Below the pieces are notes generated by a model. It saw only the letters and a list, made by a program, of their open reading frames with translations. It searched no databases and was not told the DNA's origin. DNA of 50,849 nucleotides from Bacillota bacterium (GTDB lineage: Bacteria; Bacillota; Sulfobacillia; Sulfobacillales; Sulfobacillaceae): contig JAKADO010000011.1 in assembly GCA_021820485.1 (NCBI GenBank), forward strand, positions 1-50,849, in the 5' to 3' direction. A program made the translations under genes and the position numbers. Shown here piece after piece: positions 7,882 through 16,642 of this stretch (positions are counted from its first letter, which is position 1; every line of letters begins with the position of its first letter).

Positions 7882-8296
7882 AGTCGGGACTTTTTGGCCA
7901 CTGGGACTCTTTCAGCTTCATGCCGCGGGGATGCGCGTCAAAGCCGAGTTTCGTGTAGAACCCTTCCTTGCCTTCGGCTGCATAGAGTGCAATAAAGGAG
8001 AAGTTGCGGTCCAAAAACGGTTCGACCGCCCGCTGCATCACCAGTTTGCCAATGCCCTGGCCTTGGTACTCCGGGTCCACGATGACATCCCATAGCGTCG
8101 CATAGAAGGCGCCATCCGTAATGACACGGGCAGTGGCCACCAAGCGGTCGCCATCCCATGCGTGAACGAACCAATCGGTCTCCTCGACGGCGAGGCGAAT
8201 GGTTTCCGGATCCCGGCCGCGCGAAAAGGCAATTTTGTCCCAAAGCGCCTTGATATCGTGCGCAGCCACTGCGGGTCCGGTGCGGATCTCAATCAT
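7880..8296 (-). CDS. GNAT-family N-acetyltransferase
   Basis: A 138-residue acetyl-CoA-dependent acyltransferase fold. The acetyl-CoA binding loop is VDPEYQGQGIGKLVMQRAV, preceded by the strand ATARVITDGAFYATLWDVIV, and the C-terminal GKEGFYTKLGF is the usual last strand-helix of small GNATs. ATG 8296 is chosen because AGAGGA lies about 9 bases upstream; the longer reading frame would run into the divergent iron transporter gene. The substrate is not predictable, but this small subgroup often modifies amines or antibiotics. It is divergent from feoB across a 70-base gap. Confidence 0.87.
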   Translation of the reverse strand: MIEIRTGPAVAAHDIKALWDKIAFSRGRDPETIRLAVEETDWFVHAWDGDRLVATARVITDGAFYATLWDVIVDPEYQGQGIGKLVMQRAVEPFLDRNFSFIALYAAEGKEGFYTKLGFDAHPRGMKLKESQWPKSPD

Positions 8297-8366
8297 GCGG
8301 CATTCCTCTTTCGGTGTGGATATATTTTCCAATCCTCCTGCATACCATGTCCCGAGGAGGATGTCC

Positions 8367-10163
8367 ATGGCACGGCGTACCATTGTTCTAGCAGGAAATC
8401 CCAACGTGGGCAAGTCGTTGGTGTTTACGCAACTTTCGGGCCACTATGCGGAGGTATCCAACTTTCCGGGCACCACGGTGGAAATGTTGGAGGGGCGGCT
8501 AGGCATGGATCGCCTGGTGGACACCCCGGGGATCTACGGCTTAAGCCGTTTTACCGAAGAGGAGCGCGTAGCGCTTGAAGCCATTCGCGAAGCGGACTTG
8601 GTGGTGCAGGTCATCGACAGCACCCACTTGCCGCGCGACTTGTTCTTGACTTGGCACCTGATTGATGCGGGATTGCCATTGGTAATCGCCTTGAACATGG
8701 TGGACGAGCTCCGCCGTCAGCAGGGCTCTGTGGACGCAGCACGCCTCGAGGAATTGCTGCGGGTGCCGGTAGTGCCGATTTCGGGATTGACCGGGGAAGG
8801 ATTGTCGGTGTTAAGGGCCATCATCGACAAAGGCGGAATCATTTCGTCCCAAGGAAAGCGTCCTGAAGCCTCGCGTCCGGGCATGACTCCGCTGGATTCC
8901 CTGCTCTGGCAGGAAGAGGATGCAATCCTTCTGGCCGAACTGGGGGAGCGTCCTCCCGTGGGGAATCGCGCGGCGCTTTACAGCAGTCGCCGGGAGCGTG
9001 CCGACCGGTTGGCGGAAGCCGTGTTCGCGCGGCCCAGCGGTCCCACCGGATTCAACCGGTGGCTCGGACGAGCGCTGTTAACCCCAGTCGGCAGCGTGGT
9101 GTCCGCAGTGGTGCTGTTGGGACTGGTCTACTACGTCATCGGCGTGGTGGTGGCCGATTCCGTGGTCTCTTTTTTGGAGGGTCTCATGACCACCGCGGTG
9201 CTTCCAGTCATGGCGTCCTTGGTGGGGCATCTCTGTGCCCCGGGCAGTATCGTGTACCGCCTGCTGGTGGGGCAATATGGGCTGATTTCTGCGGGTCTCA
9301 TCTATGTGGTGGCGCTGCTGTTGCCATTAATCGTCGCGTTCTATCTCCTGCTCGCGGCATTGGAGGATTCGGGGTATCTGCCTCGGCTCGCCACCATGCT
9401 GGACCGCTTCTTTTTGAGGTTGGGGTTGAATGGACGCGCCGTCATTCCGTTGGTGCTGGGGTTTGGCTGCGTCACCATGGCTACCGTAACCACCCGCATT
9501 TTATCCTCAGAGCGCGAGCGCACCATTGCCACTGTCTTATTGGCTTGGACCATCCCCTGCTCGGCCCAAATGGGCGTCATCACCGGACTATTGGCCGGCG
9601 TGGGGTGGCAATTTGCGCTGACTTACGCGGTCATCATCGTCGGACTCTTTGTGGCGGTTGGCACTCTCATGGACCGGACGCTTCCCGGCCAGCCCACGCC
9701 GCTCCTCTTGGACCTGCCGCCACTGAGGTGGCCCTCGCCCATGAACATGGTTGAAAAAACCCGCGTGAAGGTGCAAGGATTTTTGCGCGAGGCGGGTCCG
9801 CTCTTCTTCATTGGCTCCGGCATCATTGAACTGTCCCAAATTGTGGGACTGCTGCCCTGGCTGGTGACGCACCTAAACCCGTTTATGGAACGCTGGCTGG
9901 GGATGCCCGGATCCGCGACGCCGGCGTTTATCCTCGGTTTCATTCGGAGGGATTTCGGGGCTGTGGGACTCTATGCCGGCGGCTTGACTGCGCACCAAAT
10001 ATTGACCGGGGCGGTCACCTTGACGCTGTTTGTGCCCTGCATTGCCTCAACGCTGGTGATATTAAAGGAACGCGGCTGGCGCCAAGGAAGCTTGATTTGG
10101 GTCGGATCGATTGCATTGGCATTGTTCATGGGCGGGTTGACAGCGCGGCTGGGTCCGCGTTAG
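8367..10163 (+). CDS. feoB: FeoB-type ferrous iron transporter
   Basis: A 598-residue fusion of a GTPase and a membrane channel that imports Fe2+. G1 is GNPNVGKS (10-17), G2 lies in FPGTT (33-37), G3 is DTPG (52-55; most FeoB have DLPG) and G4 is NMVD (110-113). The membrane part has two gate (nucleoside-recognition) repeats, with VIPLVLGFGCVTMATVTTR and the following ERTIATVLLAWTIPCSAQMG matching the conserved Cys-containing helices. It is shorter than the usual 700-800 residues because the GDI helical domain and periplasmic loops are reduced. ATG 8367 sits 6 bases after GAGGAGG. No feoA is adjacent; a Cys-rich small protein follows instead. Ferrous iron uptake suits an anaerobic or acidic habitat. 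Confidence 0.9.
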   Translation: MARRTIVLAGNPNVGKSLVFTQLSGHYAEVSNFPGTTVEMLEGRLGMDRLVDTPGIYGLSRFTEEERVALEAIREADLVVQVIDSTHLPRDLFLTWHLIDAGLPLVIALNMVDELRRQQGSVDAARLEELLRVPVVPISGLTGEGLSVLRAIIDKGGIISSQGKRPEASRPGMTPLDSLLWQEEDAILLAELGERPPVGNRAALYSSRRERADRLAEAVFARPSGPTGFNRWLGRALLTPVGSVVSAVVLLGLVYYVIGVVVADSVVSFLEGLMTTAVLPVMASLVGHLCAPGSIVYRLLVGQYGLISAGLIYVVALLLPLIVAFYLLLAALEDSGYLPRLATMLDRFFLRLGLNGRAVIPLVLGFGCVTMATVTTRILSSERERTIATVLLAWTIPCSAQMGVITGLLAGVGWQFALTYAVIIVGLFVAVGTLMDRTLPGQPTPLLLDLPPLRWPSPMNMVEKTRVKVQGFLREAGPLFFIGSGIIELSQIVGLLPWLVTHLNPFMERWLGMPGSATPAFILGFIRRDFGAVGLYAGGLTAHQILTGAVTLTLFVPCIASTLVILKERGWRQGSLIWVGSIALALFMGGLTARLGPR

Positions 10164-10196
10164 GGGGCGGCGGCATAGGATGGATGGGGTGAGACC

Positions 10197-10391
10197 ATGG
10201 CGCACAACTGGCATTGCCCAACGTGTGGATATCAGCTTCCGGTCTATCAGGCGCGCTGTCCGCGCTGTGCCACGCAACTTTTGGATGTATTGACGGAACA
10301 ATGCCAGAGTTGCCGACTTCAGGACAGTTGCGGGCCGTCCGAACCTCCGCTGCGGTCGCGGAACCGTTTATTGTGGGGGCGAAAGGCCTAG
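10197..10391 (+). CDS. Small double zinc-ribbon protein
   Basis: A 64-residue protein with three cysteine pairs: C7-x2-C10, C21-x2-C24 and C36-x2-C39, plus C45 six residues later (CQSCRLQDSC). The first two pairs form a plausible zinc ribbon. The third cluster resembles a metal or Fe-S ligand set. The C-terminus is basic. It begins 33 bases after feoB with a weak GGGGTGAG upstream, and its end overlaps the promoter of the next gene. Position and Cys content recall the Fe-S protein FeoC, but the spacing is different and no winged helix is seen, so a role in iron transport is inference only. Confidence 0.7.
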   Translation: MAHNWHCPTCGYQLPVYQARCPRCATQLLDVLTEQCQSCRLQDSCGPSEPPLRSRNRLLWGRKA

Positions 10392-10399
10392 GCTATAAT
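10371..10399 (+). promoter_or_regulatory. Sigma-A promoter before DUF881 gene
   Basis: TTGTGG (10371-10376), exactly 17 bases, TATAAT (10394-10399). Transcription would begin near 10406, leaving a leader of about 12 bases that is almost entirely the GAGGTG binding site of the gene at 10418. Confidence 0.7.
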
Positions 10400-10417
10400 G
10401 ACCCTGAGGTGTTGAGT

Positions 10418-11092
10418 ATGCGTGTGCAATCTGGCCAAATTGCGGTCGGATTGGCGGCCTTGCTGCTGGGCCTGATGGTCGCGGTGCAATTTCGACTGCA
10501 GAAGGTGGTCCCTCCGCCAACGGCCACCAACCAGCTATTGAGCTTGTTGAGGCAAGCCGACCAAAAAAGGGCGCAGTTGAGTCAGCAGGTGGCGCATCTA
10601 AACATGCTGTTGGACAAGCGATTGAGCCAGCAGGCCTCCGCCACGCGCTTGGAAAAGCAATTGACCCAAGAGGAAATTCTGGCCGGGACAGTTCCGGTGC
10701 AAGGGCCCGGCGTGGTGGTCAAGTGGGCCAACGGCAGTGCGCCAGCCGCATACCAAATCACCGACATTGACTTGCTGCTCTTGGTGAATGAACTAAGAGC
10801 CGCCGGCGCAGAAGCCATTTCCATCAACGGACAGCGCATCACTGCGCAGACCGAGATTCGTTCCGCCGCCAATTACATCCTCATTAATGACACGCAATCC
10901 GGTGCGCCATTTACCATCAGAGCCATTGGACAGCCGAGCCAGCTTGCTGGCGCATTGACATTGTCGGGCGGTCTGTACGACGAGTCCCAGCAGGAGGGGT
11001 TGTCGATGACCATTGCCAAGAATCATTCGGTGGTCATACCTGCGGCGCCCCCGGCGATTTTATCCAACATTGCTCAGAAAAGCAGTCCCTAG
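10418..11092 (+). CDS. DUF881 (YlxW/YlxX-like) membrane-anchored protein
   Basis: A 224-residue protein with one N-terminal transmembrane helix (about residues 7-27, [18 protein letters not shown]). A coiled coil of roughly 60 residues rich in Gln, Leu and Arg follows, then a compact C-terminal domain with [32 protein letters not shown] and a final PFTIRAIG strand. These features define the DUF881/UPF0749 family, whose B. subtilis members lie in the division gene region. Most of the chain should be outside the membrane. ATG 10418 follows GAGGTG; a longer frame upstream lacks a start site and overlaps the zinc-ribbon gene. It has its own promoter and may also drive icd, whose start is 41 bases further. 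Confidence 0.82.
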   Translation: MRVQSGQIAVGLAALLLGLMVAVQFRLQKVVPPPTATNQLLSLLRQADQKRAQLSQQVAHLNMLLDKRLSQQASATRLEKQLTQEEILAGTVPVQGPGVVVKWANGSAPAAYQITDIDLLLLVNELRAAGAEAISINGQRITAQTEIRSAANYILINDTQSGAPFTIRAIGQPSQLAGALTLSGGLYDESQQEGLSMTIAKNHSVVIPAAPPAILSNIAQKSSP

Positions 11093-11133
11093 GCGTGGAC
11101 CCGTCCACGTCCGTGACGAGAAAGGTTGATGCG

Positions 11134-12360
11134 ATGATGAGTGAGGACCAAGGGGAACGCATTACATATCAGGGCGGGCAGATTCGCGTGCCCAATCGGC
11201 CGATTATCCCGTTCATTGAGGGGGATGGCATTGGACCGGACATTTGGCGTGCTACACAGCGCGTGGTGGATGCTGCCGTGGAGCAAAGCTATTCCGGTCA
11301 GCGCCGGATTGTCTGGAAGGAAGTCCTGGCTGGCGAAAAGGCCTTCAACGCAACGGGGGAGTGGCTCCCGGCGGAGACGCTGGAAGCGCTGAAGACGTAT
11401 AAGGTGGGCATCAAGGGTCCTTTGACCACACCTGTCGGCGGCGGCATTCGCAGCCTCAATGTGACCATTCGCCAGGAACTGGATCTGTATGCCTGCGTGC
11501 GTCCGGTGCGTTACATTCCCGGCGTGCCCTCGCCGATGCGCGAGCCCGAAAAGGTGGACATGGTCATCTTTCGGGAAAACACGGAGGATGTTTATGCGGG
11601 CATTGAATGGGCTAGCGGGTCTCCAGAGGCCGAGAAGGTGATTGACTTCTTGAACCGGGAACTCAACCGGACCATCGATCGCACCGCCGGCATTGGAATT
11701 AAGCCCATGACCCGCCAAGGCAGTGAACGCCTGATTCGGCGGGCCATTCGCTATGCGCTCGACCAGCGCCGCCGTTCGGTCACCCTGATGCATAAGGGCA
11801 ATATTATGAAGTTCACCGAAGGCGCGTTTCGCGATTGGGGCTATGCGCTAGCGGCTCGCGAGTTTCCAGACCAGGTCATCACCGAAGAGGCCTTGTACAA
11901 GGACTTTGGCGGCCAGGTGCCAGAAGGCCGGATTGTGTTGAAGGATCGCATTGCAGATATCACGTTTCAACAAGTGTTGCTGCGCCCGGAGGAATTTGAC
12001 GTGATTGCGGCTCCCAACTTGAACGGCGATTACCTCTCTGACGCCTTGGCGGCCCAAGTTGGTGGAGTGGGCATGGCGCCCGGCTCCAACATCTCGGATG
12101 AGGTGGCGGTGTTCGAGGCGACCCACGGAACCGCTCCCAAGTATGCCAATCTCGACAAGGTCAACCCGAGTTCCTTGATTTTGTCGGCCATCATGATGCT
12201 GGAGCATTTAGGATGGCAAGAGGCCGCGGATCGCATTCGCGAATCCATGGAAGCCACCATCGCGAAGAAGATTGTCACCTATGACTTGGCGCGTCAGACA
12301 GCCGGAGCCAAAGAGGTTAGCACGTCGGAATTCGCCAGTGCTATCATTGACACGCTGTAG
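11134..12360 (+). CDS. icd: Isocitrate dehydrogenase (NADP)
   Basis: A 408-residue decarboxylating dehydrogenase of the TCA cycle, converting isocitrate to 2-oxoglutarate. It has [12 protein letters not shown] at the N-terminus and the phosphorylatable-serine region GGGIRSLNV with the downstream arginines that hold isocitrate. The metal site is in the [12 protein letters not shown] segment. HGTAPKYAN carries the Lys-Tyr pair that marks NADP rather than NAD specificity, and VTYDLARQ supplies the further Tyr and Arg. ATG 11134 (or 11137) lies 8 bases after AAAGG; the open frame from 11095 has no binding site. It is the first gene of a TCA block, 27 bases before mdh. Confidence 0.95.
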   Translation: MMSEDQGERITYQGGQIRVPNRPIIPFIEGDGIGPDIWRATQRVVDAAVEQSYSGQRRIVWKEVLAGEKAFNATGEWLPAETLEALKTYKVGIKGPLTTPVGGGIRSLNVTIRQELDLYACVRPVRYIPGVPSPMREPEKVDMVIFRENTEDVYAGIEWASGSPEAEKVIDFLNRELNRTIDRTAGIGIKPMTRQGSERLIRRAIRYALDQRRRSVTLMHKGNIMKFTEGAFRDWGYALAAREFPDQVITEEALYKDFGGQVPEGRIVLKDRIADITFQQVLLRPEEFDVIAAPNLNGDYLSDALAAQVGGVGMAPGSNISDEVAVFEATHGTAPKYANLDKVNPSSLILSAIMMLEHLGWQEAADRIRESMEATIAKKIVTYDLARQTAGAKEVSTSEFASAIIDTL

Positions 12361-12387
12361 TTCGTAAACAAAGAAGGGGTGATTTTG

Positions 12388-13329
12388 ATGTTTCGTCGGA
12401 ACAAAATTACGGTCATCGGCGGGGGCGCCACAGGCGCCACCACAGCACATCTCCTGGCTCTGAAGGAGCTCGGCGATGTGGTGTTGGTCGACATTCAGCC
12501 GGGTGTACCGCAGGGCAAGGCGCTGGACATGTGGGAATCCGGCCCCATCGAGGGATTCTCCATGAAGGTGGTCGGCACCAATGACTACGAGGAGACGCGC
12601 GACTCGGACATCATTGTGGTGACGGCCGGACTTCCCCGCAAAGAGGGAATGAGCCGCAACGACCTTTTGAAGGTCAACTCGGAAGTGGTCTATGACGTGG
12701 TGGAGAAGGCCAGTAAGGTGTCGCCCAACTCCATCATTGTAGTCCTCACCAACCCCGCCGATGTGATGGCCTACGTGGCCCAAAAGGCGAGCGGATTCCC
12801 CCATCACCGCGTGATGGGCCAAGCGGGCGTGTTGGACTCGGCGCGCTTCCGCACATTCCTGGCGGATGCCTTGAAGGTGTCTCCCAAGGACATTTCCGCG
12901 TTCGTCATGGGCGGCCACGGCGACGACATGGTGCCGTTGGTTCGGTATTCCTATGCGGGCGGCATCCCGGTGGAGAAGCTCTTGCCCAAAGAGACCATCG
13001 ACAAGATTGTGCAGCGCACACGGACTGGCGGCGGCGAGGTGCTCTCGCTAATGAAGACCTCGGCCTTTTACGCGCCCGCCTCGTCGCTTGCGGACATGGT
13101 CAAGGCGGTCCTGTTGGATGAGCGGCGCATCTTGCCGGTCATCAGCTACCTGAATGGCGAATACGGCGAGCGGGATATCTATGTGGGTGTGCCGGCCATC
13201 ATTGGCGGAAACGGCGTCGAAAAGGTATTGGAAGTCGATTTCACCGCGGACGAGAAGGAAGCCTTCAAGAAGTCGGTGAACTCCGTCCGCGAACCCCTGA
13301 CACTCTTGTCGGTGGGACCCAAGGCCTAG
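12388..13329 (+). CDS. mdh: Malate dehydrogenase (NAD, LDH-like)
   Basis: A 313-residue enzyme interconverting malate and oxaloacetate. The Rossmann motif GGGATG is at residues 11-16, with Asp35 at the end of the second strand favouring NAD. Arg84, Arg90 and Arg153 are the substrate-binding arginines; Arg84 in the mobile loop selects malate over lactate. His177 in GGHGDD is the catalytic base. The length and pattern match the LDH-like MDH group common in Bacillota. ATG 12388 lies 9 bases after AAGGGG, while the GTG at 12379 abuts it. It is spaced 27 bases after icd and 9 before the malic enzyme. Confidence 0.95.
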   Translation: MFRRNKITVIGGGATGATTAHLLALKELGDVVLVDIQPGVPQGKALDMWESGPIEGFSMKVVGTNDYEETRDSDIIVVTAGLPRKEGMSRNDLLKVNSEVVYDVVEKASKVSPNSIIVVLTNPADVMAYVAQKASGFPHHRVMGQAGVLDSARFRTFLADALKVSPKDISAFVMGGHGDDMVPLVRYSYAGGIPVEKLLPKETIDKIVQRTRTGGGEVLSLMKTSAFYAPASSLADMVKAVLLDERRILPVISYLNGEYGERDIYVGVPAIIGGNGVEKVLEVDFTADEKEAFKKSVNSVREPLTLLSVGPKA

Positions 13330-13338
13330 GAGGAAACT

Positions 13339-14604
13339 ATGGAAAGCCGCGAAAAGGCGCTCAAATATCACGAGGAACACCGGGGCAAGATTCAAATTGT
13401 CTCCAAGGTACCCGTGCGCGACCAAGATGATTTGTCGTTGGCCTATACCCCAGGCGTGGCGGAGCCGTGCCGTGAGATTCACCGCGACCGAAGCTTGGTC
13501 AATCGATACACCAATCGGGCCAACACCGTCGCCATTGTGACGGATGGCACCGCCGTGCTGGGACTCGGGGACATCGGCCCGGAAGCAGGGCTGCCGGTCA
13601 TGGAGGGCAAGTCCATTCTCTTCAAGATGTTTAGTGGAGTGGATGCATTTCCTTTGTGCCTCGACACTAAGGATCCGGAAAAAATCGTTGAAGTCGTACG
13701 TCTGTTGCAGCCTTCCTTTGGCGGCGTGAACTTGGAAGACGTAGCGGCTCCCCGGGCATTCGAAATTGAGGCGCGGTTGAAAGAGGAACTTTCCATCCCG
13801 GTCTTCAACGACGATCAGCACGGTACCGCGGTGGTGGTTGGAGCCGCCTTGATTAACGCCTTGCGCTATACCGCAAAGCCCATCGATGAGATGCGGATTG
13901 TCTTCAATGGGGCCGGCGCGGCGGCGATCGCCACGACGCGCCTGTTATTCGAGCTGGGGGCCAAGGACATCTCGCTGGTGGACCGCGAGGGCCTGATTTA
14001 CGAGGGCCGCCCGACAGGCATGAACCCCTACAAAGAGGAGATTGCCCGGATGACCAATCGGGAACGGCGCCAAGGGGGCCTGGGTGATGCCTTGAAGGGC
14101 GCTGACGTGTTCATTGGTGTATCGGTCGCGGGAGCGCTTACCATGGAAATGATGAAGGGCATGAATCCCGATGCCATCATTTTCGCGCTGGCCAACCCGG
14201 TACCGGAAATTTGGCCCGTGCATGCCCTCGAATCCGGCGCCCGGGTCGTGGGAACCGGCCGCTCCGACTTTCCCAATCAGATTAACAATGTGCTCGGATT
14301 TCCCGGCATTTTCCGGGGGGCCCTGGACGTGGGCGCAACCGACATCAACATGGCGATGCGGGTGGCCGCGTCGCGTGCGTTGGCGGGCCTCATCAGCGAC
14401 CGTGAACTCCGAGACGACTACATCATTCCCAAACCCATGGACCGGCGCGTGGCGCCCGCCGTTGCTGGCGCGGTGGCCAAAGCCGCGATTGATTCCGGCG
14501 TGGCGACAATGGATGTCTCTCCCGAGTGGGTTAGCCGCCATTGCCGCATGCTGGTGGATGAAGTGATAGGAACAGAAGAGAAAATCCTGGAGGGGGACAA
14601 GTAG
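13339..14604 (+). CDS. NAD(P)-dependent malic enzyme
   Basis: A 421-residue oxidative decarboxylase converting malate to pyruvate and CO2. It has the short bacterial form with LAYTPGVAEPCREI near residue 35 and TDGTAVLGLGDIGPEAG near 70. The catalytic Lys lies in MEGKSILFK, and PVFNDDQHGTA (about 155) holds the metal-binding acids. The second Rossmann fold is at FNGAGAAAIATTRLL. No C-terminal phosphotransacetylase domain is fused. ATG 13339 follows AGGAGG by 6-7 bases. Lying between mdh and sucCD, it links the C4 acids of the TCA cycle to pyruvate and can supply reducing power. Confidence 0.94.
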   Translation: MESREKALKYHEEHRGKIQIVSKVPVRDQDDLSLAYTPGVAEPCREIHRDRSLVNRYTNRANTVAIVTDGTAVLGLGDIGPEAGLPVMEGKSILFKMFSGVDAFPLCLDTKDPEKIVEVVRLLQPSFGGVNLEDVAAPRAFEIEARLKEELSIPVFNDDQHGTAVVVGAALINALRYTAKPIDEMRIVFNGAGAAAIATTRLLFELGAKDISLVDREGLIYEGRPTGMNPYKEEIARMTNRERRQGGLGDALKGADVFIGVSVAGALTMEMMKGMNPDAIIFALANPVPEIWPVHALESGARVVGTGRSDFPNQINNVLGFPGIFRGALDVGATDINMAMRVAASRALAGLISDRELRDDYIIPKPMDRRVAPAVAGAVAKAAIDSGVATMDVSPEWVSRHCRMLVDEVIGTEEKILEGDK

Positions 14605-15720
14605 GTGAAGCAGTACGAGTACCTGGCGAAGCAAGCGCTTCGCGATCATGGAATCCCCATTCCTCCCGGGCGTCTAGTCAACACCCCGGAGGACGCATAT
14701 CAGGCTGTGCAGGAGATTGGACCCGCGGCTTTAAAGGCCCAAGTGTTGGTGGGCGGCCGCGGCAAAGCTGGCGGCATCCGGTTCGCATCGACGCCCGACG
14801 AGGCGCGTGACGTGGCCAAGGCCATGCTGGGCATGGATTTGAAAGGCTACACCGTGGAGCGACTCTATGCGGAAGGCAAGTTGGACATTGAGCGCGAGTT
14901 TTACATATCGGTGACCACCGATCGCAACAAGAAGGTTCCCTTGGTCATGGCTTCCTTGGCCGGTGGTGTGGAGATCGAAGATGTGGACGACTCCCAAATT
15001 GTTCGCCAGTGGGTGGATCCCCGAGTGGGAGTGCTGCCGTACTTTGGCCGGGAACTCGCGCAGCGGCTGGGCCTCACCGGCACTCTGGCGCGCGAGTTGG
15101 CCGACTTGGTGGTGAAGCTCTACCAAATCTACCGGGAGCGGGACGCCGAATTGGTGGAAATCAACCCGTTGGCGGTGGTGAATGGCCACTTGATGGCGGC
15201 GGACGCCCGTCTCAACATTGACGACAGCGCGCTCTTCCGGCACAAGAACTTGGAGCTTATCGAGGAAGGTTCGGAGCTCGAGAAGAAAGTCCACCAAATT
15301 GGCTTGGCATTTGTGGAATTGGACGGAGACATTGCCATCATGGCCAACGGGGCCGGCATGGCAATGGCCACCGTGGACGCCATCCAATACTTTGGCGGCA
15401 AGCCGGCCAACTTCCTGGACGCAGGCGGCGGCGCGTCGGTCGAGCCGACCGCACAGGCCTTGGACGTCCTGGTGTCCATGAAGCCAAAAGTGTTGTTCAT
15501 CAACATCTTTGGGGGCATTACCCGCTGCGACGATGTGGCCACGGCGATTTTGCAGGTCAAGGAAGGGACCGGTATTCCAGTGCCTCTGGTCGTGCGCTTG
15601 GTGGGCACCAATGAGAAGGAAGGCGTCGCTCTATTGGAGCAGGCGGGCATCTCGGCATATTCCGACATGGCGCCCGCGGCCGAGCGTGCGGTGCAGCTAG
15701 CAGGGGAGGGCCGGTCATAA
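14605..15720 (+). CDS. sucC: Succinyl-CoA synthetase beta subunit
   Basis: A 371-residue ATP-grasp subunit that forms succinate and ATP or GTP from succinyl-CoA with SucD. The N-terminal grasp domain contains KAQVLVGGRGKAGG, with the nucleotide-binding Lys/Gly loop, and the metal site is in ELVEINPLAVV. The C-terminal flavodoxin-like domain has NGAGMAMATVD and LFINIFGGITRCD, which meets the alpha subunit. The length is slightly under the usual 385-400 residues but no domain is missing. The GTG start at 14605 directly follows the TAG of the malic enzyme gene, with GAGGGGG about 8 bases upstream. It overlaps sucD by one base. Confidence 0.95.
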   Translation: MKQYEYLAKQALRDHGIPIPPGRLVNTPEDAYQAVQEIGPAALKAQVLVGGRGKAGGIRFASTPDEARDVAKAMLGMDLKGYTVERLYAEGKLDIEREFYISVTTDRNKKVPLVMASLAGGVEIEDVDDSQIVRQWVDPRVGVLPYFGRELAQRLGLTGTLARELADLVVKLYQIYRERDAELVEINPLAVVNGHLMAADARLNIDDSALFRHKNLELIEEGSELEKKVHQIGLAFVELDGDIAIMANGAGMAMATVDAIQYFGGKPANFLDAGGGASVEPTAQALDVLVSMKPKVLFINIFGGITRCDDVATAILQVKEGTGIPVPLVVRLVGTNEKEGVALLEQAGISAYSDMAPAAERAVQLAGEGRS

Positions 15721-16595
15721 TGGCAGTCTTACTAACCAAAAACTCCAAGATCCTGGTTCAGGGCATCACCGGAAATCAAGGGCGCTTCCACACGAAGCAG
15801 ATGCTGGCCTATGGTTCGCAAGTGGTTGGCGGCATTTCTCCGGGCAAGGCAGGGGACACGGTGGAAGGCGTGCCTGTCTTCGACACCGTGGAAACCGCCG
15901 TTCAGAAGACCGGTGCCAACGCGTCGATCGTGTTTGTGCCAGCGCCGTTTGCCAAGGATGCGGCCTTTGAGGCGATGGAAAGCGGCATCCAACTGTTGGT
16001 CATGATTCCGGAGCATATTCCGGTTCAAGATTCCATCGACATTGTCACCCGCGCTGGCGAACTGGGTGTGACGGTGATTGGTCCCAACACCTTCGGGATT
16101 ATTTCCCCCGGGGAGAAGACCAAGATGGGAATTATGCCCAATCACATCTACCAGCCCGGCCCCATCGGCGTGGTGGCGCGCTCGGGAACGTTGAGCTACG
16201 AGATTGCTTTCAGTCTCACCAATGGCGGTTTTGGACAGACCACTGTGGTCGGGATGGGAGGCGACCCGGTGGTGGGCCAGACCTTCATCTCGGTATTGCG
16301 GCACTTTAAGGATGACCCGGACACCAAGGGCGTCGTCATGGTGGGGGAAATCGGCGGCAGCGCGGAGGAAGAAGCTGCCGAATACTTGAAGACGTTTGGC
16401 AAGCCCGTAGTTGCCTATTTGGCCGGGCGTGCCGCCCCTCCCGGAAAGCGGATGGGACACGCGGGCGCCATCATCGAACGCGGCCGTGGCACCTTGGAAT
16501 CCAAGGAAAAGGCTCTAACCGCCGCAGGCGCAAGCGTTGTGACCATGCCTTGGCAGGTTGTTGACGCGTTGCGTGAGGCTATGGCGCACGTCTAA
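15720..16595 (+). CDS. sucD: Succinyl-CoA synthetase alpha subunit
   Basis: A 291-residue CoA-binding subunit. The N-terminal Rossmann fold holds VQGITGNQGRFH, a CoA-binding signature. GGISPGKAGD follows, and the active-site phosphohistidine is in MGHAGAII near residue 246. Length is normal. ATG 15720 overlaps the TAA of sucC (TAATG), so the two subunits are made in equal amounts. It is the last gene of the icd-mdh-malic enzyme-sucCD block and is followed 15 bases later by an intrinsic terminator. No citrate synthase, aconitase, 2-oxoglutarate or succinate dehydrogenase genes lie nearby. Confidence 0.95.
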   Translation: MAVLLTKNSKILVQGITGNQGRFHTKQMLAYGSQVVGGISPGKAGDTVEGVPVFDTVETAVQKTGANASIVFVPAPFAKDAAFEAMESGIQLLVMIPEHIPVQDSIDIVTRAGELGVTVIGPNTFGIISPGEKTKMGIMPNHIYQPGPIGVVARSGTLSYEIAFSLTNGGFGQTTVVGMGGDPVVGQTFISVLRHFKDDPDTKGVVMVGEIGGSAEEEAAEYLKTFGKPVVAYLAGRAAPPGKRMGHAGAIIERGRGTLESKEKALTAAGASVVTMPWQVVDALREAMAHV

Positions 16596-16609
16596 ACGAT
16601 GCTGTGATG

Positions 16610-16642
16610 AGGACCGCCCCCGCTGGGAGCGGTCCTTTCTTA
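16610..16642 (+). terminator. Terminator of the TCA operon
   Basis: AGGACCGC (16610-16617) pairs with GCGGTCCT (16629-16636) and leads into TTTCTTAT. It lies between the stop of sucD and the convergent stop of the CLC gene at 16640. Confidence 0.85.
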
